A stretch of 64,000 nt of DNA, from contig NZ_FNVA01000006.1 in the NCBI RefSeq assembly GCF_900108185.1, forward strand, positions 310,001 to 374,000. Direction: 5' to 3'. The translations under genes were made by a program, and so were the position numbers. Positions within the stretch are counted from its first letter, which is position 1; every line of letters starts with the position of its first letter. Of the stretch, positions 49,016 through 56,501 are shown one piece after another. The stretch is from Bryocella elongata (GTDB lineage Bacteria; Acidobacteriota; Terriglobia; Terriglobales; Acidobacteriaceae). The notes beneath the pieces are model-generated. The model did no database searches. It worked only from the letters and a program-made list of their open reading frames with translations, and was not told where the DNA came from.

Positions 49016-49586
49016 TCGCATCTGCGCTGCGCTGGGATGTATGAATCGCCTTGCGCCAAGTAATCCCCTCGTGTTCTGCCGGAGTTGCCAGGCGCGTCGA
49101 GGGAATGCGGCTTCGCTACCAGCGCCGTCCCCTGTACCCAGTCTCTGCAGTCGTGGATGTGGCAAACCTACACATCGCGGCCTTTGCCGTAAGGCTGCCC
49201 CTGTTGCTGCACCCGTGCCCGCTCGGGAGCCAGTGCCGCTTCCGGAGGAATTACCTACCGAGTCTCCCATCACGAAAGGACCGCGTCTCTTGGATAATCT
49301 TCGTTCCCGTTCTATCCGCATCGATGAGATCCCCGCAGCGGCGGCGCCGGTGCGTCCAGCCATGGGGCGCCTCGGTGAGCTGTGGGCAAAGCTGGTGGCG
49401 AACTGTCCGCAGGGGCTTGCGGAGGTCGTCGAAAATCGCGATCGCTCGCATGCGACGCAGACCGTGCTGCACATGCGGAAGCGCGCCAAGGCTGCTGGCT
49501 ACGAACTGCGCGATGCACGCAATGAGAGAGGCGATGTGTTGTATCTCTACCTTGTCCGGCAGAAGCCGGAGATGTTGCCCGTATGA
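49005..49586 (+). CDS. Cysteine-rich prophage protein
   Basis: 193 residues from ATG 49005 with GGAGGG close upstream. The N-terminal 60 residues carry a zinc-like pattern (CAALGCMNRL, CRSCQARRG, CSRGCGKPTHRGLC). A Pro/Ala linker follows; the C-terminal helical domain includes ELWAKLVANCPQGLAEVV. It resembles phage zinc-ribbon proteins; unknown function. Confidence 0.5.
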   Translation: MPTDRICAALGCMNRLAPSNPLVFCRSCQARRGNAASLPAPSPVPSLCSRGCGKPTHRGLCRKAAPVAAPVPAREPVPLPEELPTESPITKGPRLLDNLRSRSIRIDEIPAAAAPVRPAMGRLGELWAKLVANCPQGLAEVVENRDRSHATQTVLHMRKRAKAAGYELRDARNERGDVLYLYLVRQKPEMLPV

Positions 49587-49900
49587 ACCTTGCCTCGGGG
49601 TTGCGGGTGTATGAGACGCGCAAGGGGGAGTGGTTCCTTGCGCGGTCGGTGGCGGAGGCCGTGGCCACGGTGTTGCGCGTGCACCAGGTGGCCACTGAGG
49701 CCGAAGCGAAGCGGCGTGGGCTGTTGAGCGGCGATGGCCCGCGCGAGCTCAGCGACCTCGAGCTGCGGCAGCAGCCGATCGATGTGAAGCGTGAGGGCGG
49801 GCGCGGGCTGATGAACTTTGCGGAGTTCCTGGAAGAGATCCAGCCGGAGGATCCGGACTTCTTTGCCAGCGTGGTGTGGGATAGGCCGTGGGTGCGATGA
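49583..49900 (+). CDS. Prophage hypothetical protein
   Basis: 105 residues, begins MNLASGLRVYETRKGEWFLAR. Mixed fold; ends EIQPEDPDFFASVVWDRPWVR. It overlaps the 5' end of the XRE regulator gene (ATGA). No assignment. Confidence 0.5.
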   Translation: MNLASGLRVYETRKGEWFLARSVAEAVATVLRVHQVATEAEAKRRGLLSGDGPRELSDLELRQQPIDVKREGGRGLMNFAEFLEEIQPEDPDFFASVVWDRPWVR

Positions 49901-50253
49901 GTGCAATGGGATCGATGAGCGTGGCGGGGTGGAGTATGGCGAACGCGGAAGGACCATGGCCGGCGGCGGTGCAACCGCAGCTGCCGATCGGCGAGGTGTT
50001 GCGGGCTCGGCGGCTTGAGCTCCGGATGAGCCAGGCGCAGGCCGCGGGGCGTGCTGATGTCGAGCAGGCCAACTATGCGCGGTACGAGCAGGATGCATTG
50101 TGTCCGCAGATGGGGACATTGCTGCGTCTCGCGTACGCGCTTCGATTGCCGGCGTCGCAGATCCTCGAGCGCGCTGAAGATCTCCAGCGTCATCGTGGCC
50201 GCCAGCTGGACGCTCGCAAGGTGCTGGGAGATCTGCTGCGGGGTGGGGAATGA
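49897..50253 (+). CDS. XRE-family HTH regulator
   Basis: 118 residues from ATG 49897. The HTH is IGEVLRARRLELRMSQAQ with RADVEQANYARYEQ as the recognition half (about residues 25-60). Typically such genes are phage repressors or regulators. It lies late in the early region rather than next to the operators, so its target is unclear. Confidence 0.8.
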   Translation: MSAMGSMSVAGWSMANAEGPWPAAVQPQLPIGEVLRARRLELRMSQAQAAGRADVEQANYARYEQDALCPQMGTLLRLAYALRLPASQILERAEDLQRHRGRQLDARKVLGDLLRGGE

Positions 50254-50552
50254 GCGCGGCTCTCTCTGAGATGCTCCCCGCGAACGCGGTTGGCTTGCGC
50301 CTTGCTCGCATAGCGGGTGATGAACTCATTCTCTGCGAGAGTATCCGGTTCGGAGCAGGCCGCGCGGGAGTGTTGACCGTTCTTACTCGGGCGTCGATCT
50401 CGGGCCTTGTCGAAGTCAACGGGGAACTCCAGAGCCACTTCGTAGATGTACTCGATGAGAGTGGAGACATCGTGGAGACCGTCGCTCTTGACCGGTTCTC
50501 ATACAAGGCTCTCAAGGGCCAGTGGATGCGCTGCAGGGTTGAGCGTGGTTGA
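50250..50552 (+). CDS. Prophage hypothetical protein
   Basis: 100 residues, soluble and beta-rich (GLVEVNGELQSHFVDVLD, ALDRFSYKALKGQWMRC). It overlaps the XRE gene by four bases. No family recognised. Confidence 0.5.
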   Translation: MSAALSEMLPANAVGLRLARIAGDELILCESIRFGAGRAGVLTVLTRASISGLVEVNGELQSHFVDVLDESGDIVETVALDRFSYKALKGQWMRCRVERG

Positions 50553-50582
50553 GGGAATCAGTAGCTAGGGGCCGGTGTTCGC

Positions 50583-51854
50583 GTGAGTGTGCAAGACATG
50601 TGGTATTACAACGGCCTGGCGGCGAGCCGCATGGGCCGGGATGGGAATCCGCTTTCGCCGGCGGAGCTGCGCGTGTTAGAGCGGCTGTGCTTCCAGCACA
50701 ACGCGGCGGTGTGGTGCTCGTGGGAGAACATTACGGACATGGCCGGCAAAGCGATGCTTTCTCCGGGACATTGCCGGCGAGTTCTGGCGGAGCTTGAGCG
50801 CCGGGGCATGGTGCTACGTTTTGCCGTGGTAGTGGAGGCTGAGCGTGGTGTGAAGCCGAGCTCGACGAATGAGTACGAGCTGCCCGGGCTGCTGGATGCG
50901 ATGGGCGATGAAGAGCGCGAGCGGTGGCTCCAGCTCAAGCGGTCGCAGGCGAACCGCGACAGGTACTGGCGTAGGCGGCGTGTGAGGACCAACGCCGAGG
51001 TGAGCGTGCGCCGTGGCGGCCGTAAGTCACGCGTGGTGCCGATTGGAAGTAAGCAGGTGCGGGACGTTGCCGCCCAGGGCAGGTTGGATTTGTCGGCTGG
51101 GGCAACGATGGAGGACCTCGCGGCGTCGTTTGTCGCGAGCTGCACGACGGTTGAAACGGCCGCCCAGGGTGTGGAAGATTCATCGGCTGGGGCTGTGGAT
51201 ACGGAGCGTGCAGGCGTTTTTTTTGACGTGGAGATGTTTGCCGGGGGCAATCAAAATGTTTGTGGGGGGCAAACAAAATGTTTGCCCTCGAGTACTTGTA
51301 GTGAGTGTGAGGAGTTTACCTGTCCATCCCCCTTACCCCCTTCCGTCGCTGCGGAGATCTGCAAGAGCAACAGCAACGGCAAGGACAAGAGCGCTGGGAT
51401 AGCGGGTTGGCCTGGTGAGGCGGTGCGTGCGGCCTCAACGCGCGGGCAGCGTCGCCAGCGCGCGCCGGTGGAGGCGGACGATCCCGAGGTGCATCGGGAG
51501 GTTCTTGCGGTGCTGGCGTGCACCGGGATAGCTCCGGGTGCTGCGCGTCGTCGCCTGTACCTGGCGGTGCAGCGAGCGCTGGAATGGTTCTGCAGCGAGC
51601 AGGAGTGTGCGCCGGCGGTGGGCGGCGATGTGATGCGAGAGATGTGGTCGCTGTACCTCGCCGCGAAGCCGTACCTGCTGCAGGTGCGCTGTCCGGACGT
51701 GCGCCGGTTCTACGCCGATGGCTTCTGGACAGACGTGAAGATGTGGCCGTGGATGAAGCATGAGCTTCGCGCGTGCCCGATCCGGCGGGGCGGAAAATAT
51801 CTGTTCTACGAATTCGCCAGCGGCAAGAAACTCGACACTCGGCTGCTCATGTGA
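50583..51854 (+). CDS. HTH protein, probable phage replication initiator
   Basis: 423 residues, GTG start. The N terminus is a winged helix (RVLERLCFQHNAAVWCSWENI; MLSPGHCRRVLAELERRGMV at about 60-79), the arrangement of phage O-like or DnaD-like replication proteins. A low-complexity middle section follows, within which the DNA carries 22-bp iterons (51234-51287). The C terminus is a helical domain (RRRLYLAVQRALEWF, MREMWSLYLAAKPYLL). Replication initiation is inferred from HTH plus in-gene repeats; no helicase loader gene is recognised next door. Confidence 0.6.
   Translation: MSVQDMWYYNGLAASRMGRDGNPLSPAELRVLERLCFQHNAAVWCSWENITDMAGKAMLSPGHCRRVLAELERRGMVLRFAVVVEAERGVKPSSTNEYELPGLLDAMGDEERERWLQLKRSQANRDRYWRRRRVRTNAEVSVRRGGRKSRVVPIGSKQVRDVAAQGRLDLSAGATMEDLAASFVASCTTVETAAQGVEDSSAGAVDTERAGVFFDVEMFAGGNQNVCGGQTKCLPSSTCSECEEFTCPSPLPPSVAAEICKSNSNGKDKSAGIAGWPGEAVRAASTRGQRRQRAPVEADDPEVHREVLAVLACTGIAPGAARRRLYLAVQRALEWFCSEQECAPAVGGDVMREMWSLYLAAKPYLLQVRCPDVRRFYADGFWTDVKMWPWMKHELRACPIRRGGKYLFYEFASGKKLDTRLLM
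51217..51287. repeat. 22-bp iterons inside the replication-type gene
   Basis: T8 tract (51217-51224), then 22-bp units at 51234-51255 and 51256-51277 and a partial third from 51278. Each begins ATGTTTG and ends CAANCAAA. Because 22 is not divisible by 3 the reading frame changes between units, so the conservation is at DNA level. Possible replication origin, as in the lambda O gene. Confidence 0.7.
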
Positions 51855-52184
51855 TGTGGAAAAGTGTTTGCGTGGAATCTGGAAGCATGCTCTGGGGCCG
51901 CATGGCTATTGGCGATTTCTCGTTATGTCAGAAGTGACATTGAAGACCCAGCCGCGATGCTGCATTGTTTGTTGAGCAGGTAACAGCGTGACTGCGAGAG
52001 CAGCGTGGAGGCCTCAACGGAGGCATCCGCTACCCGTGCGAGAAGCGGGTCGTAGTGGCCGTAAAGTTGCGGCCTCGGTGCGTCTCGAAGTGACGTTGGG
52101 TTCCTGATCGCTGCTTATCCATCCCCGCCGGCCCGGTGCGCGCTCGAGAGTGCATCGGGCTTTCCTCTGAATGGAGACGAGATC
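51855..52184. other. 330-bp stretch without a confident gene
   Basis: Only tiny frames (27 codons from an ATG at 51854 and 39 codons from a GTG at 51988) are open and neither has a persuasive ribosome-binding site or composition. It may hold a late promoter, since transcription of the late genes begins just beyond, but I see no clear -35/-10. Confidence 0.4.
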
Positions 52185-52598
52185 GTGTCGAAGCGTTTTC
52201 AGCTGTGTGTGGAAGACAGCCGTACCGGCAATCTGCGGGTGCAGATGCATGTCACCCTCTTCGAGGGCGATCTGCTGGTGAGACAGCGCAAGGCGGAACG
52301 CGTGGAAGACGCAAGTGGTGTGCTCATCGGGTTCAAGCTGCGTACGACGCAGGGAGCTCCGGCGAAGCTGAGGCCTGCGAGTCTGGGGATGCTTCCGATT
52401 GTGGCTTCGCAGCAGAGAGAGTCCTGCCGCGCGATCTCGCGAGCCGAGGTCGAAGCCAACGCTGGGCTGCGCGGTGTTTCGAAGACGGCGCACCTTACGG
52501 ACGAGCAGCGGGTTGAGCGTATCCGGCGGCACTGGACCGACGTGGATGCGATCGAGGCGGCGCAGGACAAGGTGAGAAGTTATCTCGGTGTGCACTAA
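52185..52598 (+). CDS. Prophage hypothetical protein, GTG start
   Basis: 137 residues, GGAGACG close before the GTG. Starts MSKRFQLCVEDSRTGNL; beta strands then a helical C terminus (LTDEQRVERIRRHWTDVDAI). Unknown; directly ahead of the lysis-type genes. Confidence 0.5.
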   Translation: MSKRFQLCVEDSRTGNLRVQMHVTLFEGDLLVRQRKAERVEDASGVLIGFKLRTTQGAPAKLRPASLGMLPIVASQQRESCRAISRAEVEANAGLRGVSKTAHLTDEQRVERIRRHWTDVDAIEAAQDKVRSYLGVH

Positions 52599-52646
52599 CG
52601 CGGAAACGCAGCCGACCACACGACGCAGAGAGGTTGGTGCGAAGCG

Positions 52647-52889
52647 ATGGCGGAGACGCTCGCCGAACTAAGATCGACCGTTGCCCGAATGCGGAGGCAG
52701 GTCGATAAGCATGATGTGGACCTGTACCAGGGCTCAGGGAAAGACGACCCATCACTGACGACGAGGATGGCCCTTGTGGAAGATTGCGTTGGCAAGATCC
52801 GGAGTCATCTCTCGCGTATCGTGTGGCTGCTGGTCGCGGCATTGATCACGGGCACCGTGGATGTCATCGTTCACGCCACACGTCACTAA
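52647..52889 (+). CDS. Small coiled-coil and membrane-helix protein (XhlA/holin-accessory-like)
   Basis: 80 residues: a helical N-terminal half (AELRSTVARMRRQVDKHDVD) and one C-terminal membrane span (SRIVWLLVAALITGTVDVIV). Topology is that of phage XhlA-type or accessory lysis proteins, and it lies just before the endolysin. Assignment is by architecture and position only. Confidence 0.5.
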   Translation: MAETLAELRSTVARMRRQVDKHDVDLYQGSGKDDPSLTTRMALVEDCVGKIRSHLSRIVWLLVAALITGTVDVIVHATRH

Positions 52890-52940
52890 GCTTCGCGGAG
52901 AACCTGCCGCGAAAACCTGTCACTTGCCAAGGTGACTGCC

Positions 52941-52980
52941 GAAGGCCTGTACGCTTCGCCGCGTGCAGGCCTTCACCGTT
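52941..52980 (+). terminator. Hairpin before the endolysin gene
   Basis: 14-bp stem GAAGGCCTGTACGC / GCGTGCAGGCCTTC (one G.T), loop TTCGCC, 52941-52974, with a short T tract. Terminator or mRNA-stability element. Confidence 0.6.
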
Positions 52981-52999
52981 TCGAGTGTGGAGTTGCGAG

Positions 53000-53506
53000 A
53001 TGGCCGTAATCACTGCAGAGCAGGCTGGCGGAGCGGAGCTGGTCGCCTTCCTGGACCTGATCGCTTGGAGCGAAGGAAGCGATTACAACGTGATCGTCAC
53101 CGGTGCTGATGGGCGTCGTGAGATCTTCACGGACTTCTCCGAGCATCCGTTCATGAATCGTTCGCCGAAGCTGATTCGCGCGGCGAACCCTTTGGTGGCT
53201 GGATCGAAGCCGTTGTACTCGGACGCGGCTGGCCGGTATCAGTTCATGCGTCGTGGCTGGATCCAGCTGGCGCTGCAGTTGAAGCTGGGTGATTTCTCTC
53301 CGCTGTCGCAGGACCGTGCGGCGCTGGAGCTGATGCGTGAGCGTGGCGCGTTGAGGCTGCTGGGCCAGGGTCGCGTGCAGGAAGCGATTGCAGCGTGTTC
53401 GAACATCTGGGCGAGCATGCCGGGCAACACGTATGCGCAGCCAGGCGGGAAGAAGATGGTCGACCTGATGGGGAAGTACTCGCAGCTGCGAGGTTCGGTG
53501 GCGTAG
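53000..53506 (+). CDS. Endolysin, lambda R-type lytic transglycosylase (GH104)
   Basis: 168 residues. Strong likeness to lambda gpR: AFLDLIAWSEGSDYN with catalytic Glu25, IFTDFSEHP, GRYQFMRRGWIQLALQL, DFSPLSQDRAALEL, AACSNIWASMPG. Cleaves murein glycan with 1,6-anhydro formation. No signal peptide is visible, so it needs a holin for release. It stands within a group of membrane genes that fits a lysis cassette. Confidence 0.92.
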   Translation: MAVITAEQAGGAELVAFLDLIAWSEGSDYNVIVTGADGRREIFTDFSEHPFMNRSPKLIRAANPLVAGSKPLYSDAAGRYQFMRRGWIQLALQLKLGDFSPLSQDRAALELMRERGALRLLGQGRVQEAIAACSNIWASMPGNTYAQPGGKKMVDLMGKYSQLRGSVA

Positions 53507-53848
53507 ATGGCAACGCAGCTGGTGACGCTGGGTAAGTCGGTGCGCACCTGGGATGTGCGGTACCGGCGCATGCATCCATGGCGCCTGATGCATCCGGAAG
53601 AGCTTGCGCTGTTGCGATACGTTGAGCGCCAGCCGATCGCGAAGTTTGTGAGCTTCCGCGATGTGCAGGTGCTGCCGGGCGTTGTGGTCGGAGTGGTGAT
53701 GGCGAATGGCGTGCGCAGGTTGTGCGCGTTCGGCGGTCCTTACGGCGGCAGCAGGTTTCAGAACTCGGTGGCGTTGGGCTGGATGGTGCTCGATGGGATG
53801 GATGTCGAGCGGATCGGCGATTCGCCGGTGAGTGTGGCGTTGGGTTGA
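53507..53848 (+). CDS. Prophage hypothetical protein in the lysis region
   Basis: 113 residues beginning immediately after the endolysin stop, so coupled. Beta-rich (KFVSFRDVQVLPGVVVGVVM; GGPYGGSRFQNSV). No motif recognised. The function may relate to lysis by position. Confidence 0.5.
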   Translation: MATQLVTLGKSVRTWDVRYRRMHPWRLMHPEELALLRYVERQPIAKFVSFRDVQVLPGVVVGVVMANGVRRLCAFGGPYGGSRFQNSVALGWMVLDGMDVERIGDSPVSVALG

Positions 53849-53930
53849 ACGTTGCTGGATGGGCCAAGCTGGCGGGCCTGGAGAGAGTAAGGCAGGAACG
53901 ACCGCCGAACGGCGGATAAGGAGAAGCACT

Positions 53931-54668
53931 ATGAAGGCATGGCTGCATAGCATCATCGCGATTGCGATCTCGTCGTTCTGTTCGGCGCTGATCGCCAATC
54001 TCACGTCGCCTGCGACGTTCAACCTCACCGCTGATGGCCTGAAGCATCTCCTGGCTGTCTGCGGAATGTCTTCGGCGCTGGCCGTTGCCGCTCTGCTGGT
54101 GAAGTCGCCGCTGGCCCCATCGGACGCGTCTGGAGCCGGTCCAGATAAGGCGCTGGTGTGGATTCTGCTGTTCGGCGGTTTCGCGCTTCCGTGCTCGGCG
54201 CAGACGGCGTCGACGGGCTCCAGCGTGACGAATCTGTATGCCGCTGGAGCGTCGTTCAATCAGGGTGCTACGCCGGCGGTTGCGGGCTCGGCGCTGTACG
54301 CTCATCAGCTCACCATCAGCCCCGATAGCTATGCTGGCGGGACATACGCATTCACGATGTTGGACATCCTGCCCAATGGGACGAAGCCGTTTACGGTGTC
54401 GACGAACATCAGTGCTGGGATCGCGCAGCGGGTTGCGACGATTGCGGGGCATGATGTGCTCGCTCCGACATCGGCGGGGATCTCGTTTACGGGCGTGAAT
54501 ACAGGCTGGGCGTGGTCTACGGGTGTCGCCGTGCCTTTGCGTTTCAAGCCAAAGAGTGATGGCAGCGCATGGTTCCTGGTGCCGACGGTGCGTGTCATCA
54601 AGTCCAGCGTTGGTGGTGGAACGGGATATCAGCCTGTCATTGGCCTGATGTTCGGCTGGGGAAAGTAG
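53931..54668 (+). CDS. Holin-like membrane domain fused to a beta-rich exported domain
   Basis: 245 residues, good AAGGAG before ATG 53931. The first 85 residues have two membrane helices (HSIIAIAISSFCSALIAN and HLLAVCGMSSALAVAALLV), then a third hydrophobic segment (VWILLFGGFALPCSAQ) resembling an internal signal, then about 125 residues that read as a beta-barrel-like chain (NLYAAGASFNQGATPAVAG; FLVPTVRVI). Usually such parts are separate genes, so this looks like a fusion. A holin role for the N-terminal half is inferred from topology and neighbourhood. Confidence 0.5.
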   Translation: MKAWLHSIIAIAISSFCSALIANLTSPATFNLTADGLKHLLAVCGMSSALAVAALLVKSPLAPSDASGAGPDKALVWILLFGGFALPCSAQTASTGSSVTNLYAAGASFNQGATPAVAGSALYAHQLTISPDSYAGGTYAFTMLDILPNGTKPFTVSTNISAGIAQRVATIAGHDVLAPTSAGISFTGVNTGWAWSTGVAVPLRFKPKSDGSAWFLVPTVRVIKSSVGGGTGYQPVIGLMFGWGK

Positions 54669-54672
54669 CGCG

Positions 54673-55392
54673 ATGACGTCCTGGTGGATCTACGCGTGCC
54701 GTGCGGGGAAGTCGCTGTTGGTTGGTGCAGGGATCTTTGCCCTTATCGCCATTGGCGTGGCTGCCCTACAGGTGCGCGTGTTGGTGCGGTCCACCGATCG
54801 CGGGTTGGCACCGCTTCTGAGTCATGCGTCGAACGTTGCGGCTGCGAGCGAGTCGCTGCCGCAACGTGCTGACGCTCTCCTGACGAGCTTCACGAAGGTC
54901 GGCGATCGCGCTGTGACGGTCGAAGACAAAGCTGCAGGCCTTGTAGACGAGACGCGTGGAAACCTTGGAGCGACGTTCGCGAATATCAACCGGCCGTGCG
55001 GATCGAAAGCGCCGTGTGGGACGCTAGCAGACTTGGATCGTACGCTGGCCACGTTTCGTGGCACAGCTGGCGAGGTGGAAGCTGCATTACGCCATGAGAG
55101 CGCCGAGCTGGATGCGCTGAACGCTCAGGAGCGAACGACGGCGGATGATGCGCACGGTGTGCTGGTGTCGGCGAAGCAAGTGATGGACGACTATCACGCG
55201 CTGTATCCGGCCATGCAGCGAGCGTTGGACGGAGCCGCAGTAACGAGCGAGCAAGGTGGCAGGATCGTGACGAACCTGCGCATCGAGTCCGATCGCTTGA
55301 TGGCTCCGCAGCCGTGGTGGAAGCGTGTGCTAAGTGCTGGCGATACGGGTGTCAAACTGGCGTGCATCGTAACGAAGCGATGTTTGTGGTGA
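54673..55392 (+). CDS. Membrane-anchored coiled-coil protein, lysis region
   Basis: 239 residues: N-terminal membrane anchor (SLLVGAGIFALIAIGVAALQV, about 14-34), long helical periplasmic-type region with HESAELDALNAQERTTADD-like heptads, and a short C-terminal amphipathic part. Two cysteine pairs (RPCGSKAPCG; CIVTKRC). The form recalls i-spanins, but no outer-membrane partner gene is found. Confidence 0.5.
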   Translation: MTSWWIYACRAGKSLLVGAGIFALIAIGVAALQVRVLVRSTDRGLAPLLSHASNVAAASESLPQRADALLTSFTKVGDRAVTVEDKAAGLVDETRGNLGATFANINRPCGSKAPCGTLADLDRTLATFRGTAGEVEAALRHESAELDALNAQERTTADDAHGVLVSAKQVMDDYHALYPAMQRALDGAAVTSEQGGRIVTNLRIESDRLMAPQPWWKRVLSAGDTGVKLACIVTKRCLW

Positions 55393-55401
55393 GAGAGTCG
55401 A

Positions 55402-55785
55402 ATGCCGAAGCAAGTGTGTGCGCGGTGGCGTGAGACTGGCTGTAACAAGCTGGTCGAGCTGCCAAAGCGGTATTGTGACGGCTGCGAGGCAGATGGAGCG
55501 GGGAAGGATACCCGCCCGTCTGCTGCAGCTCGCCTCTACGATGCGTGGTGGCGACGCGAGAGCAAGGCGTTCCTGGCTGAGAATCCCGTCGCGGTGGACA
55601 TCTTCGGTGAGCATCATGGCAGGCTGTTCGCTGCTGAGGTAGTGGACCATAAGAAGCCACATCGCGGCGATGTGGTGCTGTTCCGCGATAAGAGCAACTG
55701 GCAAGGGCTGACGCGCTCTGACCACAGCCGCAAGACAGCACTGGAAGATGGCGGCTTCGGCAACGCTCGCAAGCGAGGCGGATAG
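55402..55785 (+). CDS. HNH endonuclease
   Basis: 127 residues. The HNH core is VDHKKPHRGDVVLFRDKSNW followed by GLTRSDHSRKT: the DH, N and H..K residues are present, with CDGCEADG cysteines upstream for structural zinc. HNH proteins next to terminase genes assist cos cleavage and packaging in HK97-type and Gram-positive phages. Its location directly ahead of the terminase small subunit fits. Confidence 0.9.
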   Translation: MPKQVCARWRETGCNKLVELPKRYCDGCEADGAGKDTRPSAAARLYDAWWRRESKAFLAENPVAVDIFGEHHGRLFAAEVVDHKKPHRGDVVLFRDKSNWQGLTRSDHSRKTALEDGGFGNARKRGG

Positions 55786-56057
55786 CGGCGTCGTGTAAGT
55801 AATGTCGTTGCCTCACTTGCGACTCGTGTGCGCGCACGGCCTGGCATGGTGACCCGGGTGGGGGTAAATGTCTGGGGCTCTGGACCCTGAGACCGTGTTT
55901 TAGCCACGTTTCGGCGTCCGCAAAATGGAGAAATTTCACTCGGAATAGGCCACCAAGTGAAGTACCGAAAAAGGTTTCCAGGATGGTCCCGAACGGCTGT
56001 GGAGGCCGCTATGCGCGGGATTCGTGGTCTCTCTGGAGGGCCTGAAAGAAGGGCAAA
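55786..56057. other. HNH-terminase spacer, candidate cos region
   Basis: 272 bp, no gene. Contains GC-rich GACCCGGGTGGGGG (near 55851) and TCTGGACCCTGAGACC. Spacers between HNH and terS hold the cos site in several HK97-like phages. Not provable from this sequence alone. Confidence 0.35.
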
Positions 56058-56501
56058 ATGGGCGGCCGTCCTCGTCAACCGATCAAGGTACTCGAGCTCA
56101 GGGGCTCCACGTCGCACGATAAGAAGCGCTACGCATCCCGCGTGGCCGCTGCTGATGTCGCCTCAGCCCGCGGCGGTGTAGGTGACCCTCCGGCGCACTG
56201 GTCGACGCCCTGCAGTATCCCGCCTGGCGCGCGCGAGGCCATCTGGCATGAGAAGGTAGCCGAGTTCCCTCCGGGTCTGCTCACCGTCGAGCATCGGGCT
56301 CTCCTGGAGCAGCTCTGCACTGCGATCTACGAGTCCCGGCGTCCGGGCAAGATGCAACTCCGCTACATCGCGGAGGTCACCAAGATCCTGCGACTCTTCG
56401 GCATGACGCCGCTCGATCGCGAGAAAGTCAACACGCACGCTGCCGGACCGGCGAAGCCTGTCGGCAAGCTCGCTGCGTTCGTGAATCGCAGAGCGGGATG
56501 A
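56058..56501 (+). CDS. Terminase small subunit (P27-like)
   Basis: 147 residues, ATG 56058 after GAAAGAAGGG. Starts MGGRPRQPIKVLELRGST, the typical P27/TerS opening; contains ARGGVGDPP and WHEKVAEFPPGLLTVEHRALLEQLC. It recognises phage DNA for packaging and hands it to the large subunit. It overlaps the large-subunit gene by 4 bp. Confidence 0.85.
   Translation: MGGRPRQPIKVLELRGSTSHDKKRYASRVAAADVASARGGVGDPPAHWSTPCSIPPGAREAIWHEKVAEFPPGLLTVEHRALLEQLCTAIYESRRPGKMQLRYIAEVTKILRLFGMTPLDREKVNTHAAGPAKPVGKLAAFVNRRAG

Noticed and set aside
51854-52110. Two tiny frames (27 and 39 codons) in the gap before 52185
   Set aside because: No convincing ribosome-binding site, signal or conserved motif; kept only as a note.
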